In this document: one piece after another, positions 44,718 through 53,684 of the stretch | Numbering within the stretch: the stretch's first letter is position 1 | Layout of the letters: each line of letters opens with the position of its first letter | Assembly: GCA_014238155.1 (NCBI GenBank) | Contig: JABABQ010000050.1 | Coordinates: 1 to 64,000 of the forward strand | Source of the DNA: Rhizobiaceae bacterium | Lineage (GTDB): Bacteria; Pseudomonadota; Alphaproteobacteria; Rhizobiales; Rhizobiaceae | Direction of reading: 5' to 3' | DNA: 64,000 nucleotides | Program-made: the position numbers and the translations under genes | Notes under the pieces: model-generated | Told to the model about the DNA's origin: nothing | Seen by the model: the letters and a program-made list of their open reading frames with translations, nothing else | Databases searched by the model: none

Positions 44718-44915
44718 GGACGAACTCCGGGAATTGTTGACTGGCATAATTGCGCTACTTACTACTCCCATTTGCCGCATGACGAAAGTCCAAGGGACGA
44801 TATATCGCGAAATATATGGTGTGGTTTGTGGGGTGCTGAAAATCAATTCAGCTGTTTTCCAGTTTGCAATTGACACGCCTCTCACATCGCCCTACACCGC
44901 CATCGCGCTCCTGAT

Positions 44916-45002
44916 GCCCAGGTGGCGGAACTGGTAGACGCGCTAGCTTCAGGTGCTAGTTTCTGTATGGAAGTGGAGGTTCGAGTCCTCTCCTGGGCAC
45001 CA
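44916..45002 (+). tRNA. tRNA-Leu (anticodon CAG)
   Basis: Acceptor stem GCCCAGG pairs with CCTGGGC, with encoded ACCA at 44999-45002. The anticodon stem CTAGC/GCTAG holds TTCAGGT (anticodon CAG), and the class II variable arm is present. Its 3' end faces an integrase remnant. Confidence 0.96.
44983..45002 (+). other. Probable attachment site, tRNA-Leu(CAG) end
   Basis: The last 20 bases of the tRNA (GAGTCCTCTCCTGGGCACCA) recur in slightly decayed form at 49856-49874, with the integrase remnant between. This pair is the best candidate for the flanking att sites of the small island. Confidence 0.6.
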
Positions 45003-45163
45003 CCACCTTCGAACATAGATGCTCAAACGCCCTGTCTTACCAGGGTTTTCATGCAATTATCCCGCTCATAGATACACCTCGATACCCACACAAACACGTC
45101 GTTTTGCGGGTACCCACGTGGGTATCGGCTGGAAACTCCAAAATGGAAAGTTCGATACCCACA

Positions 45164-45725
45164 ATGCCCCTTTTCCGACCTCCAAATTCGCAAGGCAAAA
45201 CAAAGAGATAAGTCGTATCAAATAAGTGACGGTTTGGGGCTGTATTTGACGGTTAAGCCCAGTGGTTCAAAACTCTGGCATTTTCGATATCGCTTTATGG
45301 GCAGGGAGAAGATTTTGTCCATCGGAATCTATCCAATTCTGACATTGTCCGGAGCCAAAAAGCGACGGGATGAAGCGAGAACACTTTTTGCCGACGGAAC
45401 CGATCCGTCAGTCCAAAAGAAATTGGATATGATCGACGCTGAAACCAAAGCACGAATGACCTTCAAGGATGTGGCAGACGAATACTACAAATATCTTGAG
45501 GACCGAAGTTTGGCTCCCGCTACCCTTCGAAAAAAACGCTGGCACATTGAAGAATTGGCGAAGCAGCTTCACGGCCGTCCAATCGATCAGATAACAGCAG
45601 CCGAATTACTGCATTTATTGAAACCCATAAAATGAAGTGGTCGTCGTGAAACGGCAAAGAAATTGCGAGCAACGATTTCTGCCGTCTTCCGGTTGGCCAG
45701 CGGCATCTGCGATTTGCGTTCATGA
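45164..45725 (+). pseudogene. Integrase pseudogene (arm-DNA-binding type tyrosine recombinase)
   Basis: The expected start, ATG 45164 with MPL, is out of frame with the conserved SDLQIRKAK...DKSYQISDGLGLYLTVKPSGSKLWHF that follows; removing one T from the run at 45171-45174 restores it. The frame continues through the arm-DNA-binding domain to KPIK, then meets TGA at 45633-45635, after which SGRRETAKKLRATISAVFRLASG continues in frame. Similarity is lost after about 45710 and the catalytic domain is missing. It lies next to tRNA-Leu(CAG). Confidence 0.85.
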
Positions 45726-45773
45726 CATGAGCTTGACGAAGAACATGCCAAACACCCAGTCATTCGACAAAAC

Positions 45774-46733
45774 CTATCCGAAAACGGCCCTGTACTCGGT
45801 GACCCCAACACCAAACCGTCTTTGAAACGCGCGACGCATGCGCTGCAAATCTCCAAAACCACTTTCGACTGCGATACGTTTCGCTGGTAAACCTTCCATC
45901 ACGAGGCCACGCGCATGATCCACACGTATTTTTTCGACAAACTGCGCCGGCGTTTCATCCAAGTCTCGCTTGAAGTGGCGCGTGAGTGTTCGCGCATTCA
46001 TCCCGGCAGCATCCGCCAAGGTTTCAAGCGTCCAATCCAGATGAGGTTGAGAGACAATTTGTTCGATTAACTGTGTCAGAGTGTCATCGCGCGTAAACTG
46101 GCCAGCAAGATGCATGGCATACTGGCTTTGACCACCGGTTCGGCGCAATTGAACAACCAGTTCACGAGCTACTTTAAGAGCTACTTCTGTCCCGCAATCT
46201 GCTCGGATAATTGCGAGGGCGAGGTCAATGCCCGTTGTGACACCAGCGGATGTGAATATCTGTCCGTTTGATGTGCTGATGCGATCAATATCCCAAAGAA
46301 CCTTCTTGTACTTGTGCGTGTCTGCCAGACGCGACCAATGCGTTGTTGCGACCAAACCGTCCAGAACGCCTGCGGATGCCAGCACCAATGCACCCGAGCA
46401 CACCGATATCAAACGTGCCTCACCCATCGCCGCACGCTGTTGAACAATCTCACGTAATTTTTGGTTTTTTATCAAACAATCGACCCCCGTGCCGCCAGGG
46501 ATCAGAAGGTCATTTGGCTCAGACCCGGCGGATAGTTTTGCCTCCGCAACCAATGATAGTCCACAGCATGCCTTAACTGGTTTTCCATTCAGTGAAACAT
46601 ACCTCAAAAGGTAATTTCGGCGACCATTTTTACACGCAGTCTTGAACGCCTGAACTGGTCCGGACACATCCAGTAAATTCACATCTTCGAATAGCAAGAC
46701 GTCTATTTTTCGAGGCTCTAAAGACGTGTCCAT
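45774..46733 (-). CDS. GlxA-like transcriptional regulator (DJ-1/PfpI plus AraC)
   Basis: 319 residues. N-terminal DJ-1/PfpI-like domain with VCSGALVLASAGVLDG (about 112-127) and TTHWSRL; C-terminal AraC helix-turn-helix pair (LADAAGMNARTLTRHFKRDLDETPAQFV and RIAVESGFGDLQRMRRAFQRRF-type helices). Such regulators usually activate a neighbouring transporter or catabolic gene. It is divergent from the MFS gene at 46815, with a dyad TTGACAT/ATGTCAA in the 81-base gap, so it probably controls that transporter. Confidence 0.9.
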   Translation of the reverse strand: MDTSLEPRKIDVLLFEDVNLLDVSGPVQAFKTACKNGRRNYLLRYVSLNGKPVKACCGLSLVAEAKLSAGSEPNDLLIPGGTGVDCLIKNQKLREIVQQRAAMGEARLISVCSGALVLASAGVLDGLVATTHWSRLADTHKYKKVLWDIDRISTSNGQIFTSAGVTTGIDLALAIIRADCGTEVALKVARELVVQLRRTGGQSQYAMHLAGQFTRDDTLTQLIEQIVSQPHLDWTLETLADAAGMNARTLTRHFKRDLDETPAQFVEKIRVDHARGLVMEGLPAKRIAVESGFGDLQRMRRAFQRRFGVGVTEYRAVFG

Positions 46734-46745
46734 TTTTGACGCCTA

Positions 46746-46794
46746 ATTGACATTCACGACAAAACATATCTGCGTTAAACAGCAATATGTCAAT
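46746..46794. promoter_or_regulatory. Divergent control region between the GlxA-like and MFS genes
   Basis: ATTGACAT (46746-46753) and ATGTCAAT (46787-46794) are inverted copies 33 bases apart. Each contains TTGACA, so they may be opposed -35 boxes, operator halves, or both. Confidence 0.45.
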
Positions 46795-46814
46795 CTAATT
46801 GCGCGGAACTTCGA

Positions 46815-48020
46815 ATGTCTGTTTCTTCATTTGTCCGAAATAGCAACCTTGCCAGCCTCCTCATCGCCGACGCCATTTTGGTGTCAGCGATGCCGATGTT
46901 GGTCATTCTGGGTGGCCTGTCTGGGTTGATGCTTGCACCGACAACCGGGCTGGCGACGCTGCCCGTGTCACTTCAGACTTTGGCTTGGTTGTTCGCGGCG
47001 GCACCATTTTCCCTGTTGATGGGAAGGATTGGTCGCAGACCGGGATTCATTCTAGGAGCCGGATTGACAATTCTGGGCGCATTGCTGGGAACATGGGCGC
47101 TGATCTCTGGCAGTTTTGTTCTGATTTGTATGGCGCATTTGTTCCTTGGTATCGGTTTGACCTCCCACCAATATTTTCGCTTTGCCGCCGCTGAAGTGGT
47201 GAGCAAAGAATGGCAGCCGGTTGCGATCTCGCTCATGCTTACATCTGGCTTGATCGCATCCTTTGTTGGTCCGCAAATTTTCATCATGGCGAAGGATGTC
47301 TTGGCCCCTGTTCCGCTTGCGGGGGGCTATGCAGCCATTGTAGCGCTGTCGCTTGTCGGCATCATACCGCTCTTGTTTCTACGCATTCCCGTCCCACCGA
47401 AAGTGACGCGCCCCGCGTCAGCTTCGCGGTTTGCGTCATTGGCAATCCTGCGTCAAAGACGGGTGCTCAAGGCGGTGCTCATCGGTGCGATATCTCAGGG
47501 TGTGATGATGTTCATGATGGTGCCAACGACGCTTGCGATGATCGGTTACGGTTTTTCCGAACCCGTCGCCAGTGACGTCATTCGCTGGCACTTCGTCGCC
47601 ATGTTTGCACCCAGCTTTTTCACCGGGTTTCTAATCAAAAGGGTCGGCTCAACACGGATTGTGTCCCTTGGGCTGTTATTCCTGGCTCTCGCTGCTATTA
47701 CAGGCGCAAGTGGCCTCTTAGCTGGTCAGTTCTACGGTGCCCTGATTTTGCTTGGGATCGGCTGGAATTTTAGCTTCATCGGTGCCACGAACATGCTGAC
47801 TGACGCCGTGCGCGACGAAGACAAATCTGTTGCCCAAGGCGTAAACGATACGTTGATCGCGCTCGTGTCGACAATTTGCGCCTTTGCATCCGGTGCTGTG
47901 ATTGCTGGTTTTGGATGGATCATACTTTCTGTTGTTACGCTTGGCTTTGTCATACTTTCCTTTGCTGTGCTCTTTCTGGACACACGCGCATCAACCCAAC
48001 CGTCTGCAAACTCAAACTAA
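46815..48020 (+). CDS. MFS transporter
   Basis: 401 residues, twelve predicted helices, with the MFS loop MGRIGRRPGFILGA near helix 2-3. It resembles the multidrug or small-metabolite efflux group. It is divergent from the GlxA-like regulator and lies in the island, so export of a toxic compound under control of that regulator is the simplest model. Confidence 0.85.
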   Translation: MSVSSFVRNSNLASLLIADAILVSAMPMLVILGGLSGLMLAPTTGLATLPVSLQTLAWLFAAAPFSLLMGRIGRRPGFILGAGLTILGALLGTWALISGSFVLICMAHLFLGIGLTSHQYFRFAAAEVVSKEWQPVAISLMLTSGLIASFVGPQIFIMAKDVLAPVPLAGGYAAIVALSLVGIIPLLFLRIPVPPKVTRPASASRFASLAILRQRRVLKAVLIGAISQGVMMFMMVPTTLAMIGYGFSEPVASDVIRWHFVAMFAPSFFTGFLIKRVGSTRIVSLGLLFLALAAITGASGLLAGQFYGALILLGIGWNFSFIGATNMLTDAVRDEDKSVAQGVNDTLIALVSTICAFASGAVIAGFGWIILSVVTLGFVILSFAVLFLDTRASTQPSANSN

Positions 48021-48030
48021 GGACCAGCTG

Positions 48031-48252
48031 ATGTTACTACTGAGACCTAATTGTGAATGGTGTGATCGCGATCTTCCCCCGGACTCGCCTGATGCTCGGA
48101 TAGCCACCTTCGAGTACAGCTAACTCGTCTTCGTTGCCTTGTGGGACATACTTGTTTTCGGAATTGCCCCGACGGTCGCATCAGTTTTGGGAATGGTCTT
48201 GATCTTTGTGGCTGGGGTGCTTGTGTTACGTCGCAAGGCTACCTCGTGCTAG
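48031..48252 (+). pseudogene. Fused remnant: DUF1272 gene start joined to a DMT permease gene end
   Basis: From ATG 48031 the first 24 codons (MLLLRPNCEWCDRDLPPDSP...) match the start of DUF1272 zinc-ribbon proteins, from memory. The frame then continues as ATFEYS, TAA (48121-48123), LVFVALWDILVFG and VLGMVLIFVAGVLVLRRK up to TAG 48250-48252, which is the last helix of an EamA permease. The two parts are in one frame with a single stop between. A deletion that joined two neighbouring genes would explain it. Confidence 0.65.
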
Positions 48253-48364
48253 ACGCTTTCGGCTAGAAGAGTCGGGGTTGAATCCCAGTGTTGCCATAGA
48301 GTTGCGTTGCCGCGAGCGGCTGCTTAGTGAAATAACTGCAATGAGCTAATTGGAGCGCTTGCCT

Positions 48365-49549
48365 GTGTCCCGCACATCTACCTTTATTGTCTTCCTGATG
48401 GCCGTTTTTTTTCAAGCAGGAGCTTACGGACTGACCTTCTTGCTCCCGCGATTGTTCGAGATGTTTGGCGCAGATGAAAAGGATGTTGGGTTTACGCTGA
48501 TCGTTGCGACCGTTTCGACATTGATTACCGTATACTATGCCGGACATCTGTCCGATTGGTTGGGGCGGGTGATGACTCTGGCGATTGCCTGTCTCTTTAT
48601 CGCCGCAGCAATGGTCCTTTTCGCTATTACAAACTCAATGGGATTCGTTCCAATTGTCGCCAGCCTTCTGTTGGGCGCGGGATGGGGCCTGACATATGCG
48701 TTGGTCCCAGTGGTTTTGACCAGGTTGGTTAATGCAGAGGAACGGGTTCGCTATTTTGCGATCAATTCGGTGGTTTTGATGGCGGGATTTGGGTTGTCAC
48801 CGGTTATGGCATCGGAAATCGAGAATTCGGGCGGTACGGTTGTGCATGCCTTCATGATTGTCGCAGCGATGTCGCTAGTCAGCGCATTTCTGTTCTTTGT
48901 GTTGGTCCGCCCTGCGCGAAATCACGCAATTAATCCGGGCCCCGAGGAGAGCTCACGGCTCAGCCCGTCCAGCGTGGGAACCATCCTCAAGTCCAAAGCC
49001 CTATTGCCTGTCACAATGGTCTTCATCGGCGCTAGCGTTTTCGCAGGCATGAGTAATTTTCAAACGGTTTATGCCGACGCGCGTGGCTTGGATTATGCAG
49101 CGTTCTTCCTGATTTACACGGTCACGGTTGTGATCTGCCGCATTGCATTGGCGCGTTTCAAAGGTGGGGCCAGTCCATATCGCACGATTTCCCTGCTGCA
49201 GTATGTGATGGCCGGCAGCGTTTTGCTGTTCATCTTTTCGGGATCTAGTGACGTCGCCTACTGGATCGTTGCCGCATTATTCGGCATCGGATATGGCGCG
49301 TCATACCCAATACTTGTGGCCATGGCGGCAAATGATGCCGACGCGACGCTTGTGCCGCAAACCTTGCAGCTCTTCGCCCTTACCTACTTCATCGGGATTT
49401 TCGGCTTTCCCCTATTGGCTGGATGGATGATTGTCGAAACCGGAGTCGCACCGCTGCTCATACTCGTGTGCGGTTTGGCAGTCGTCAAAGCAACGATGGC
49501 ACTCCGAAGGGCACTGCAGCAAAGTGCTACCCAGTCTGACTCGGCTTGA
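48365..49549 (+). CDS. MFS transporter
   Basis: 394 residues from GTG 48365 (GGAG nine bases upstream); TTG 48350 is an alternative. Twelve hydrophobic helices; the MFS motif appears as GHLSDWLGRVMTLAIACL. The substrate is unknown. It is the last complete gene before the degenerate att copy at 49856. Confidence 0.83.
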   Translation: MSRTSTFIVFLMAVFFQAGAYGLTFLLPRLFEMFGADEKDVGFTLIVATVSTLITVYYAGHLSDWLGRVMTLAIACLFIAAAMVLFAITNSMGFVPIVASLLLGAGWGLTYALVPVVLTRLVNAEERVRYFAINSVVLMAGFGLSPVMASEIENSGGTVVHAFMIVAAMSLVSAFLFFVLVRPARNHAINPGPEESSRLSPSSVGTILKSKALLPVTMVFIGASVFAGMSNFQTVYADARGLDYAAFFLIYTVTVVICRIALARFKGGASPYRTISLLQYVMAGSVLLFIFSGSSDVAYWIVAALFGIGYGASYPILVAMAANDADATLVPQTLQLFALTYFIGIFGFPLLAGWMIVETGVAPLLILVCGLAVVKATMALRRALQQSATQSDSA

Positions 49550-49855
49550 CGCAACGTTTTAGATCATCCTCGATTTTCCCGAAACCGGTCATTCACTATT
49601 TGATTATCAACAAAACGTGGCAGGACGGCTATTCGTATGCCCGCCCGACACTCGGCTTATGATTCAGTAAGTTGTATAGCAAACTGATTTTCCCCAAGCT
49701 GAATTCATGTTCTTATATTCACACCACATACCAATTTGCGTAATGTTGGAGACTCGAACCAAGTAAGCGGAAAAGGTGCTGGGTTTCGACATGGGTCCTT
49801 TCAATAATCGAACCCAACTTATTACTTTATTTTCAAGATATTATTGCCCATTAGA

Positions 49856-49874
49856 GAGTCCTCTCCCGGCACCA
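49856..49874 (+). repeat. Degenerate copy of the tRNA-Leu(CAG) 3' end
   Basis: GAGTCCTCTCCCGGCACCA compared with GAGTCCTCTCCTGGGCACCA in the tRNA: eleven identical bases, then a change of TG to C, then seven or eight identical bases including CCA. Position and orientation suit the far att site of an island that entered at the tRNA. Confidence 0.6.
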
Positions 49875-49960
49875 ATATTTTGCAATTGGTCTTACATGTA
49901 TATTTGCAGCAACCGCTGCCACGAACGCCCCAACATGAAGTTTTCAACGCAGATGTTGAA

Positions 49961-50065
49961 TTATCGGACACCGATTCCCAGACCTAGCTTACCGAAGTTC
50001 TCGGTCGTATGGTAGATTACAAGATTGCCAAACTGGACGCGTCAATGCCTCGGCGGTTACGCTGT
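49961..50065 (+). pseudogene. Scar of an IS66-type transposase C-terminus
   Basis: The translation SDTDSQT-stop-LTEVLGRMVDYKIAKLDASMP matches from memory the end of IS66 transposases (DPQTWLTDVLGRIADHKITRLDELMPWRYA). The stop TAG 49985-49987 stands where the family has tryptophan, and one extra T after CGGCGG shifts frame before TACGCTGTG (YAV). The rest of the element is not recognisable. Confidence 0.6.
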
Positions 50066-50341
50066 GTGGGCAGCGTCACAAATCTTTTTTGTCCTCATTG
50101 GAGTGCCATCACCGGACGGAAACGAAAAACATCGGACAAATTGATCCGCTCCGGGTTAATCAGAGGCTGTTTGGCTTACGTCATGCCCGACATTGCGCGA
50201 CCGATGCGTGGGCGCCCGGTGCGCCTCAACGAATTCAGTCGATATTCCCGTGCTAGCGTCGAAACTTGAACTCTGATAGCATGTGTTGGCTACATCCTGA
50301 GGTGGGAAGGAGTGAATTGAATTGTACATTCGTGCCCATCA

Positions 50342-51067
50342 ATGTTGATCAAATTAATGTTTTTGACGGTTTTGGTATTCGCTTCCTCGAGTGTTTCCGC
50401 CAACGAGTTTGGTAACCAGCTTATGGAGCGTACCGACGTAGAAAAACCTGAAGGTCAGGGACCATTCCCTGTTGTGGTTTTCGTATCCGGCCGCTCCGGA
50501 TTCAAATGGCCGTTTTATGATCGCGCTCAGGCAAAATTATTGACTGAGGGATTTGTCATTGCGCGTGTTGATTTCATTAAGGCTCACAAAAAAGATGGCA
50601 TCAGCTATTTAGCTTCCCACAAGCAGGTTGCGGCAGACATTCTTTTTGTTGTTGACCAATTGTCAAAACTGGAATTTGTCAAAAAATCATCAATAAATGT
50701 GCTTGGCTGGTCATATGGTGGTGGTGGCGTTCTTCAATCGCTGACCGCAAAAGAAAGTCGGCCGGATATCCAGATTGCTTCCGTCGCAACCTATTCCCCC
50801 GCCTGCGGACTGATAAATCCATGGACAACGGATACACCTGCCTTGCTGCTGCTAGGCGGAGAGGACGCTCCAGCAATTTGCAGGAAGTTGGTGGAAAGCA
50901 GTCCCGCCAAAGATTACGTGACTATTGAAGAATACGAAGGCGCTTATCATGGATTTGAAGACTCAGATTTACCACCAAAATTAATAACGTCACATGGCAC
51001 CATGGGATATCATCCCGAGGCCGCTGAAAAAGCTTGGAATGCCTTGAGGAAATTCTTCATTCGGTAG
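50342..51067 (+). CDS. Secreted dienelactone-hydrolase-like alpha/beta hydrolase
   Basis: 241 residues. Signal peptide MLIKLMFLTVLVFASSSVSA (1-20). The nucleophile elbow is NVLGWSYGGGGVL (serine about 122), with a C-terminal histidine in AYHGFEDSD (about 203) and an acidic residue in LLGGEDAPA. Family members hydrolyse esters or lactones; here a periplasmic location is predicted. No strong ribosome binding site is seen and codon usage looks more AT-rich than the core genes. Confidence 0.8.
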   Translation: MLIKLMFLTVLVFASSSVSANEFGNQLMERTDVEKPEGQGPFPVVVFVSGRSGFKWPFYDRAQAKLLTEGFVIARVDFIKAHKKDGISYLASHKQVAADILFVVDQLSKLEFVKKSSINVLGWSYGGGGVLQSLTAKESRPDIQIASVATYSPACGLINPWTTDTPALLLLGGEDAPAICRKLVESSPAKDYVTIEEYEGAYHGFEDSDLPPKLITSHGTMGYHPEAAEKAWNALRKFFIR

Positions 51068-51478
51068 GCATTATCTCGGAGTTCCGAAACCCACGGCGTT
51101 TTCGCTTTCTGCATAGACCGTTTGCATCAAATACTTCCTTTAAATCCTCGATCCTTCCGCATCACAAATCTGTTTAGCGGATGGCCGCGTCAGGAATACG
51201 CCAAAACCGCGTTCGACAATCTGATGCACCGCATCACGTTTGAAATCGTAACACTATGTTGTTCTGTCCATAACGGCTTCCTTGTCCGATATTGCAAAGC
51301 AAAAACGTGCCCACAATTCCAGGGCGATTCAAAATGAACCATACCCAGCCAAATAAATCTCCATTTTAGGCGTCAATTCGACCTGAACTTAAAATGAATA
51401 GTCAGTTCAGATTAAGTTCAAGGCCGAAAACTTATGTTGGTTCCAGGAGCAACAAACTTGGAAAACAGGGCGAATAAA
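51068..51478. other. About 410 bases without a recognisable gene
   Basis: The frame 51122-51337 has no clear start signal and no family I recognise; it may be a gene fragment. The stretch before 51479 should contain the promoter of the basic secreted protein. Confidence 0.5.
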
Positions 51479-51967
51479 ATGAAAAACTCAATCGCTGCAA
51501 TCGTACTTGCAACCATGGCATCGACATCAATTGCCGAAGCAGGAACATCTTCACACTCAAGCTCAGAGCAGGGTGTAAATCCAGTGCCGATTGAAAATAT
51601 CATTTCACGGGCCAGCTTTGACATCATACCGCTGGTCATGAACCTTGATCTTGTAAAAACCACTACTCCTTCTTCAGATGCCGACCCGATGCTGGTCGCC
51701 TGGAGTATCAAGAGCGCCGCAAAGAAAGTTGGCAGGGGTGCCAAAAAGATCGGCAGGGGTGCCAGGAAAATTGGCAGGAAAGCTGGCCGGGGCGTACGCC
51801 GGGCAAACAGAGTGATTGTGCCTTCAGAAATTCGTAACGCCGCCAGCAAGGCCAAACGCGGTGGTCGGCATATTGTCAGAGCCATTCGCAGTTATAAAAC
51901 GTGTATTTGGCCTGGCTGCGGCAGAATCGGTGACCTGCCAAACCCCCACGACCATCGTAGTCAATAA
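51479..51967 (+). CDS. Secreted, strongly basic repeat protein of unknown function
   Basis: 162 residues from ATG 51479 (an in-frame ATG at 51434 would put 15 residues before the signal peptide). Signal peptide MKNSIAAIVLATMASTSIAEA. After a neutral spacer comes a run of K/R-G-rich repeats (KKVGRGAKKIGRGARKIGR, about 80-98, continuing KAGRGVRRANR), then a second basic part and a C-terminal pair of cysteines in CIWPGCG. The repeats are also visible in DNA (GGCAGGGGTGCCA twice). No family is recognised. Export plus high positive charge suggests binding to DNA, surface polymers or membranes; an antimicrobial role is possible but unproven. Confidence 0.65.
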   Translation: MKNSIAAIVLATMASTSIAEAGTSSHSSSEQGVNPVPIENIISRASFDIIPLVMNLDLVKTTTPSSDADPMLVAWSIKSAAKKVGRGAKKIGRGARKIGRKAGRGVRRANRVIVPSEIRNAASKAKRGGRHIVRAIRSYKTCIWPGCGRIGDLPNPHDHRSQ

Positions 51968-52015
51968 ATTGGCGCGTATTATCATCTGACCCACCAATAT
52001 CGGTTCAAACAATAA

Positions 52016-52054
52016 CAAGACCTGCCGGGAGCAACATACGCCCGGCAGGTCTTG
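52016..52054. terminator. Strong bidirectional hairpin between convergent genes
   Basis: CAAGACCTGCCGGG and CCCGGCAGGTCTTG form a perfect 14-base stem with an 11-base loop, between the stop of the basic protein gene (51967) and of the MttB gene (52146). The AT-containing outer arms supply short T-tracts in both directions. Confidence 0.7.
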
Positions 52055-52145
52055 ATTGTATTGTGTCCGCCTGTGCAAATCGAGACAATCATGGGTCTCA
52101 ATACAGAAAGGGAGCGGGAATATAACCGGCTCGAGGTCACACACC

Positions 52146-53684
52146 TCACGTAGGTATCGCGCCGCCCTTTGCCTTGCGGTCAGCGATATACTTTTCGATT
52201 CGCCCCTCTGCCTGCTCACCATGGGCTGGCGTTGAGAAGTCGGCCAGCGTCTGCTTCCAGATGGCAGTTGCCCGCTGTGCAGAAGTCAGTTCCCCCGCCT
52301 CTGTCCAGGCACCAAAATTGGTCAGATCGGCAACCAGGGGTTGATAAAAAGCGTCTTTGTAGCGTTCCATTGTGTGCTCGGTTGCAAAAAAATGTCCGCC
52401 GGGTTCCACATCGGCCAGCGCCGACCAGGCAAGACTGTCTTCATCTTCTGGCACCGGCATGCATAGCTCCGCCAGCGTCTGCAATGCCTCCACGTCATTG
52501 ATGAATTTCTCGTATCCAAAACACAATCCACCTTCCAGCCATCCAGCAGCATGGACCGTTAAGGTCGCGTTGCCCTGCAGAGCGGCCCAGAGCCCCATAT
52601 TCGTTTCATTGGCAGCCTGCATGTCAGCTGTATTGGAGGCCGCCCCCGACGCCCCCCGCCAAGGCAGATCGATATGCCGGGCCAGTTGGCCGGACCCGAT
52701 AGCGAGTTTGACATGTTCAGGCGTGCCGAATGCCGGAGATCCCGATTTCATGTCCACATTGGAACTGAATCCACCATACATTACCGGCGCGCCGGGATTG
52801 GCAATCTGAGCCAGAGCGATGGCCGCCAGCGCTTCCGCATGCTGCAGCACCAGAGCTCCGGCCAGGCTGATCGGTGCCATCGCGCCAGCCAGACAAAATG
52901 GCGTGATGATACTCATCTGCCCGGCCCGTGCGAAGTCGATCACACCCTGGGCCATCGGGATATCGAGCTGACGCGGGGAATTTGTGTTGATCACGGTCAT
53001 CGCCCAGACCCCATCAACGAAATCCGCCTCGGACAGGTCGAGCGCCAGGCGGATGAGTTCAAAACTTTCCTCCACCTGACCCTGACCTCGGGCATAGACA
53101 AACATCGGCTTGTCACCATAAATCAATTGCGCCCGCATCATTTCATAGTGACGAAGTTCAGCCGGCACATCCTGAGGTTCAGCTGATGGTCCAAACATAT
53201 GGATCACATCAAAGCTTTGATGCAGCTTTATGGTTTCCTGATACGATTGCAGCGAACCGGCACGACGACCTCGCTCGAGATCAGACACGTTGGGACAACC
53301 AGATCCCGGGTAGAAAAGCATTGCCCCCGGTTCGATGATCTGCTCGCGGCTTGCCGACGCTGCTCTCATGCGGATCGACCGGGGAGCAGTGGCCAGCGCC
53401 TGGGCAACCAGATCATCGCCAATTCGCACCATCTGGCTGTCATGGTCAATCAGTGCGCCTGCGGTTTTAAATATCTGTCGCGCCTCGGGCAGCAGTGTTT
53501 TTATCCCCAGCTCCCGCAATACCCGAAGCGCCATGGCGTGGATATTGGCAACCGCATCTTCAGAAAAAACCTTTTGCGGCTCAAATGGGTGACGCAACCG
53601 GCGATAGTTTTGGGCACGGATGTCTGCCTCGGTATCGGTTTTCTCCAGAAGCCGTCCGCGACCTCCCCGTCTACGCCTGCTCAT
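52146..53684 (-). CDS. MttB-family (trimethylamine methyltransferase-like) protein, non-pyrrolysine
   Basis: 512 residues from ATG 53684 (the frame extends to 53729). The family pattern is visible in QKVFSEDAVANIHAMALRVL at the start, FYPGSGCPNVSDLERGR (about 122-138), and INTNSPRQLD and MYGGFSSNVDMKSGSPAFGTPE-type stretches (split) in the middle. No in-frame amber codon interrupts it, so it belongs to the large non-Pyl branch, known members of which demethylate betaines with a corrinoid protein. No corrinoid protein is encoded nearby. It overlaps the TetR gene by 14 bases and is probably co-expressed with it. Confidence 0.85.
   Translation of the reverse strand: MSRRRRGGRGRLLEKTDTEADIRAQNYRRLRHPFEPQKVFSEDAVANIHAMALRVLRELGIKTLLPEARQIFKTAGALIDHDSQMVRIGDDLVAQALATAPRSIRMRAASASREQIIEPGAMLFYPGSGCPNVSDLERGRRAGSLQSYQETIKLHQSFDVIHMFGPSAEPQDVPAELRHYEMMRAQLIYGDKPMFVYARGQGQVEESFELIRLALDLSEADFVDGVWAMTVINTNSPRQLDIPMAQGVIDFARAGQMSIITPFCLAGAMAPISLAGALVLQHAEALAAIALAQIANPGAPVMYGGFSSNVDMKSGSPAFGTPEHVKLAIGSGQLARHIDLPWRGASGAASNTADMQAANETNMGLWAALQGNATLTVHAAGWLEGGLCFGYEKFINDVEALQTLAELCMPVPEDEDSLAWSALADVEPGGHFFATEHTMERYKDAFYQPLVADLTNFGAWTEAGELTSAQRATAIWKQTLADFSTPAHGEQAEGRIEKYIADRKAKGGAIPT

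Larger units (their letters stand above)
49550..50341. other. Gene-poor stretch with mobile-element scars
   Basis: No intact gene. It contains the degenerate att copy (49856-49874) and an IS66 transposase remnant (about 49961-50065). The short ORFs at 49776-50015 and 50009-50269 are not convincing genes. Confidence 0.7.

Noticed and set aside
51122-51337. 71-residue frame, possible transposase fragment
   Set aside because: Some similarity to a mobile-element protein was suspected from the sequence style, but I could not match it to a specific family.
52146-53684. Pyrrolysine-dependent trimethylamine methyltransferase
   Set aside because: The frame has no internal TAG, and no pyl genes are present, so the non-pyrrolysine branch is meant.
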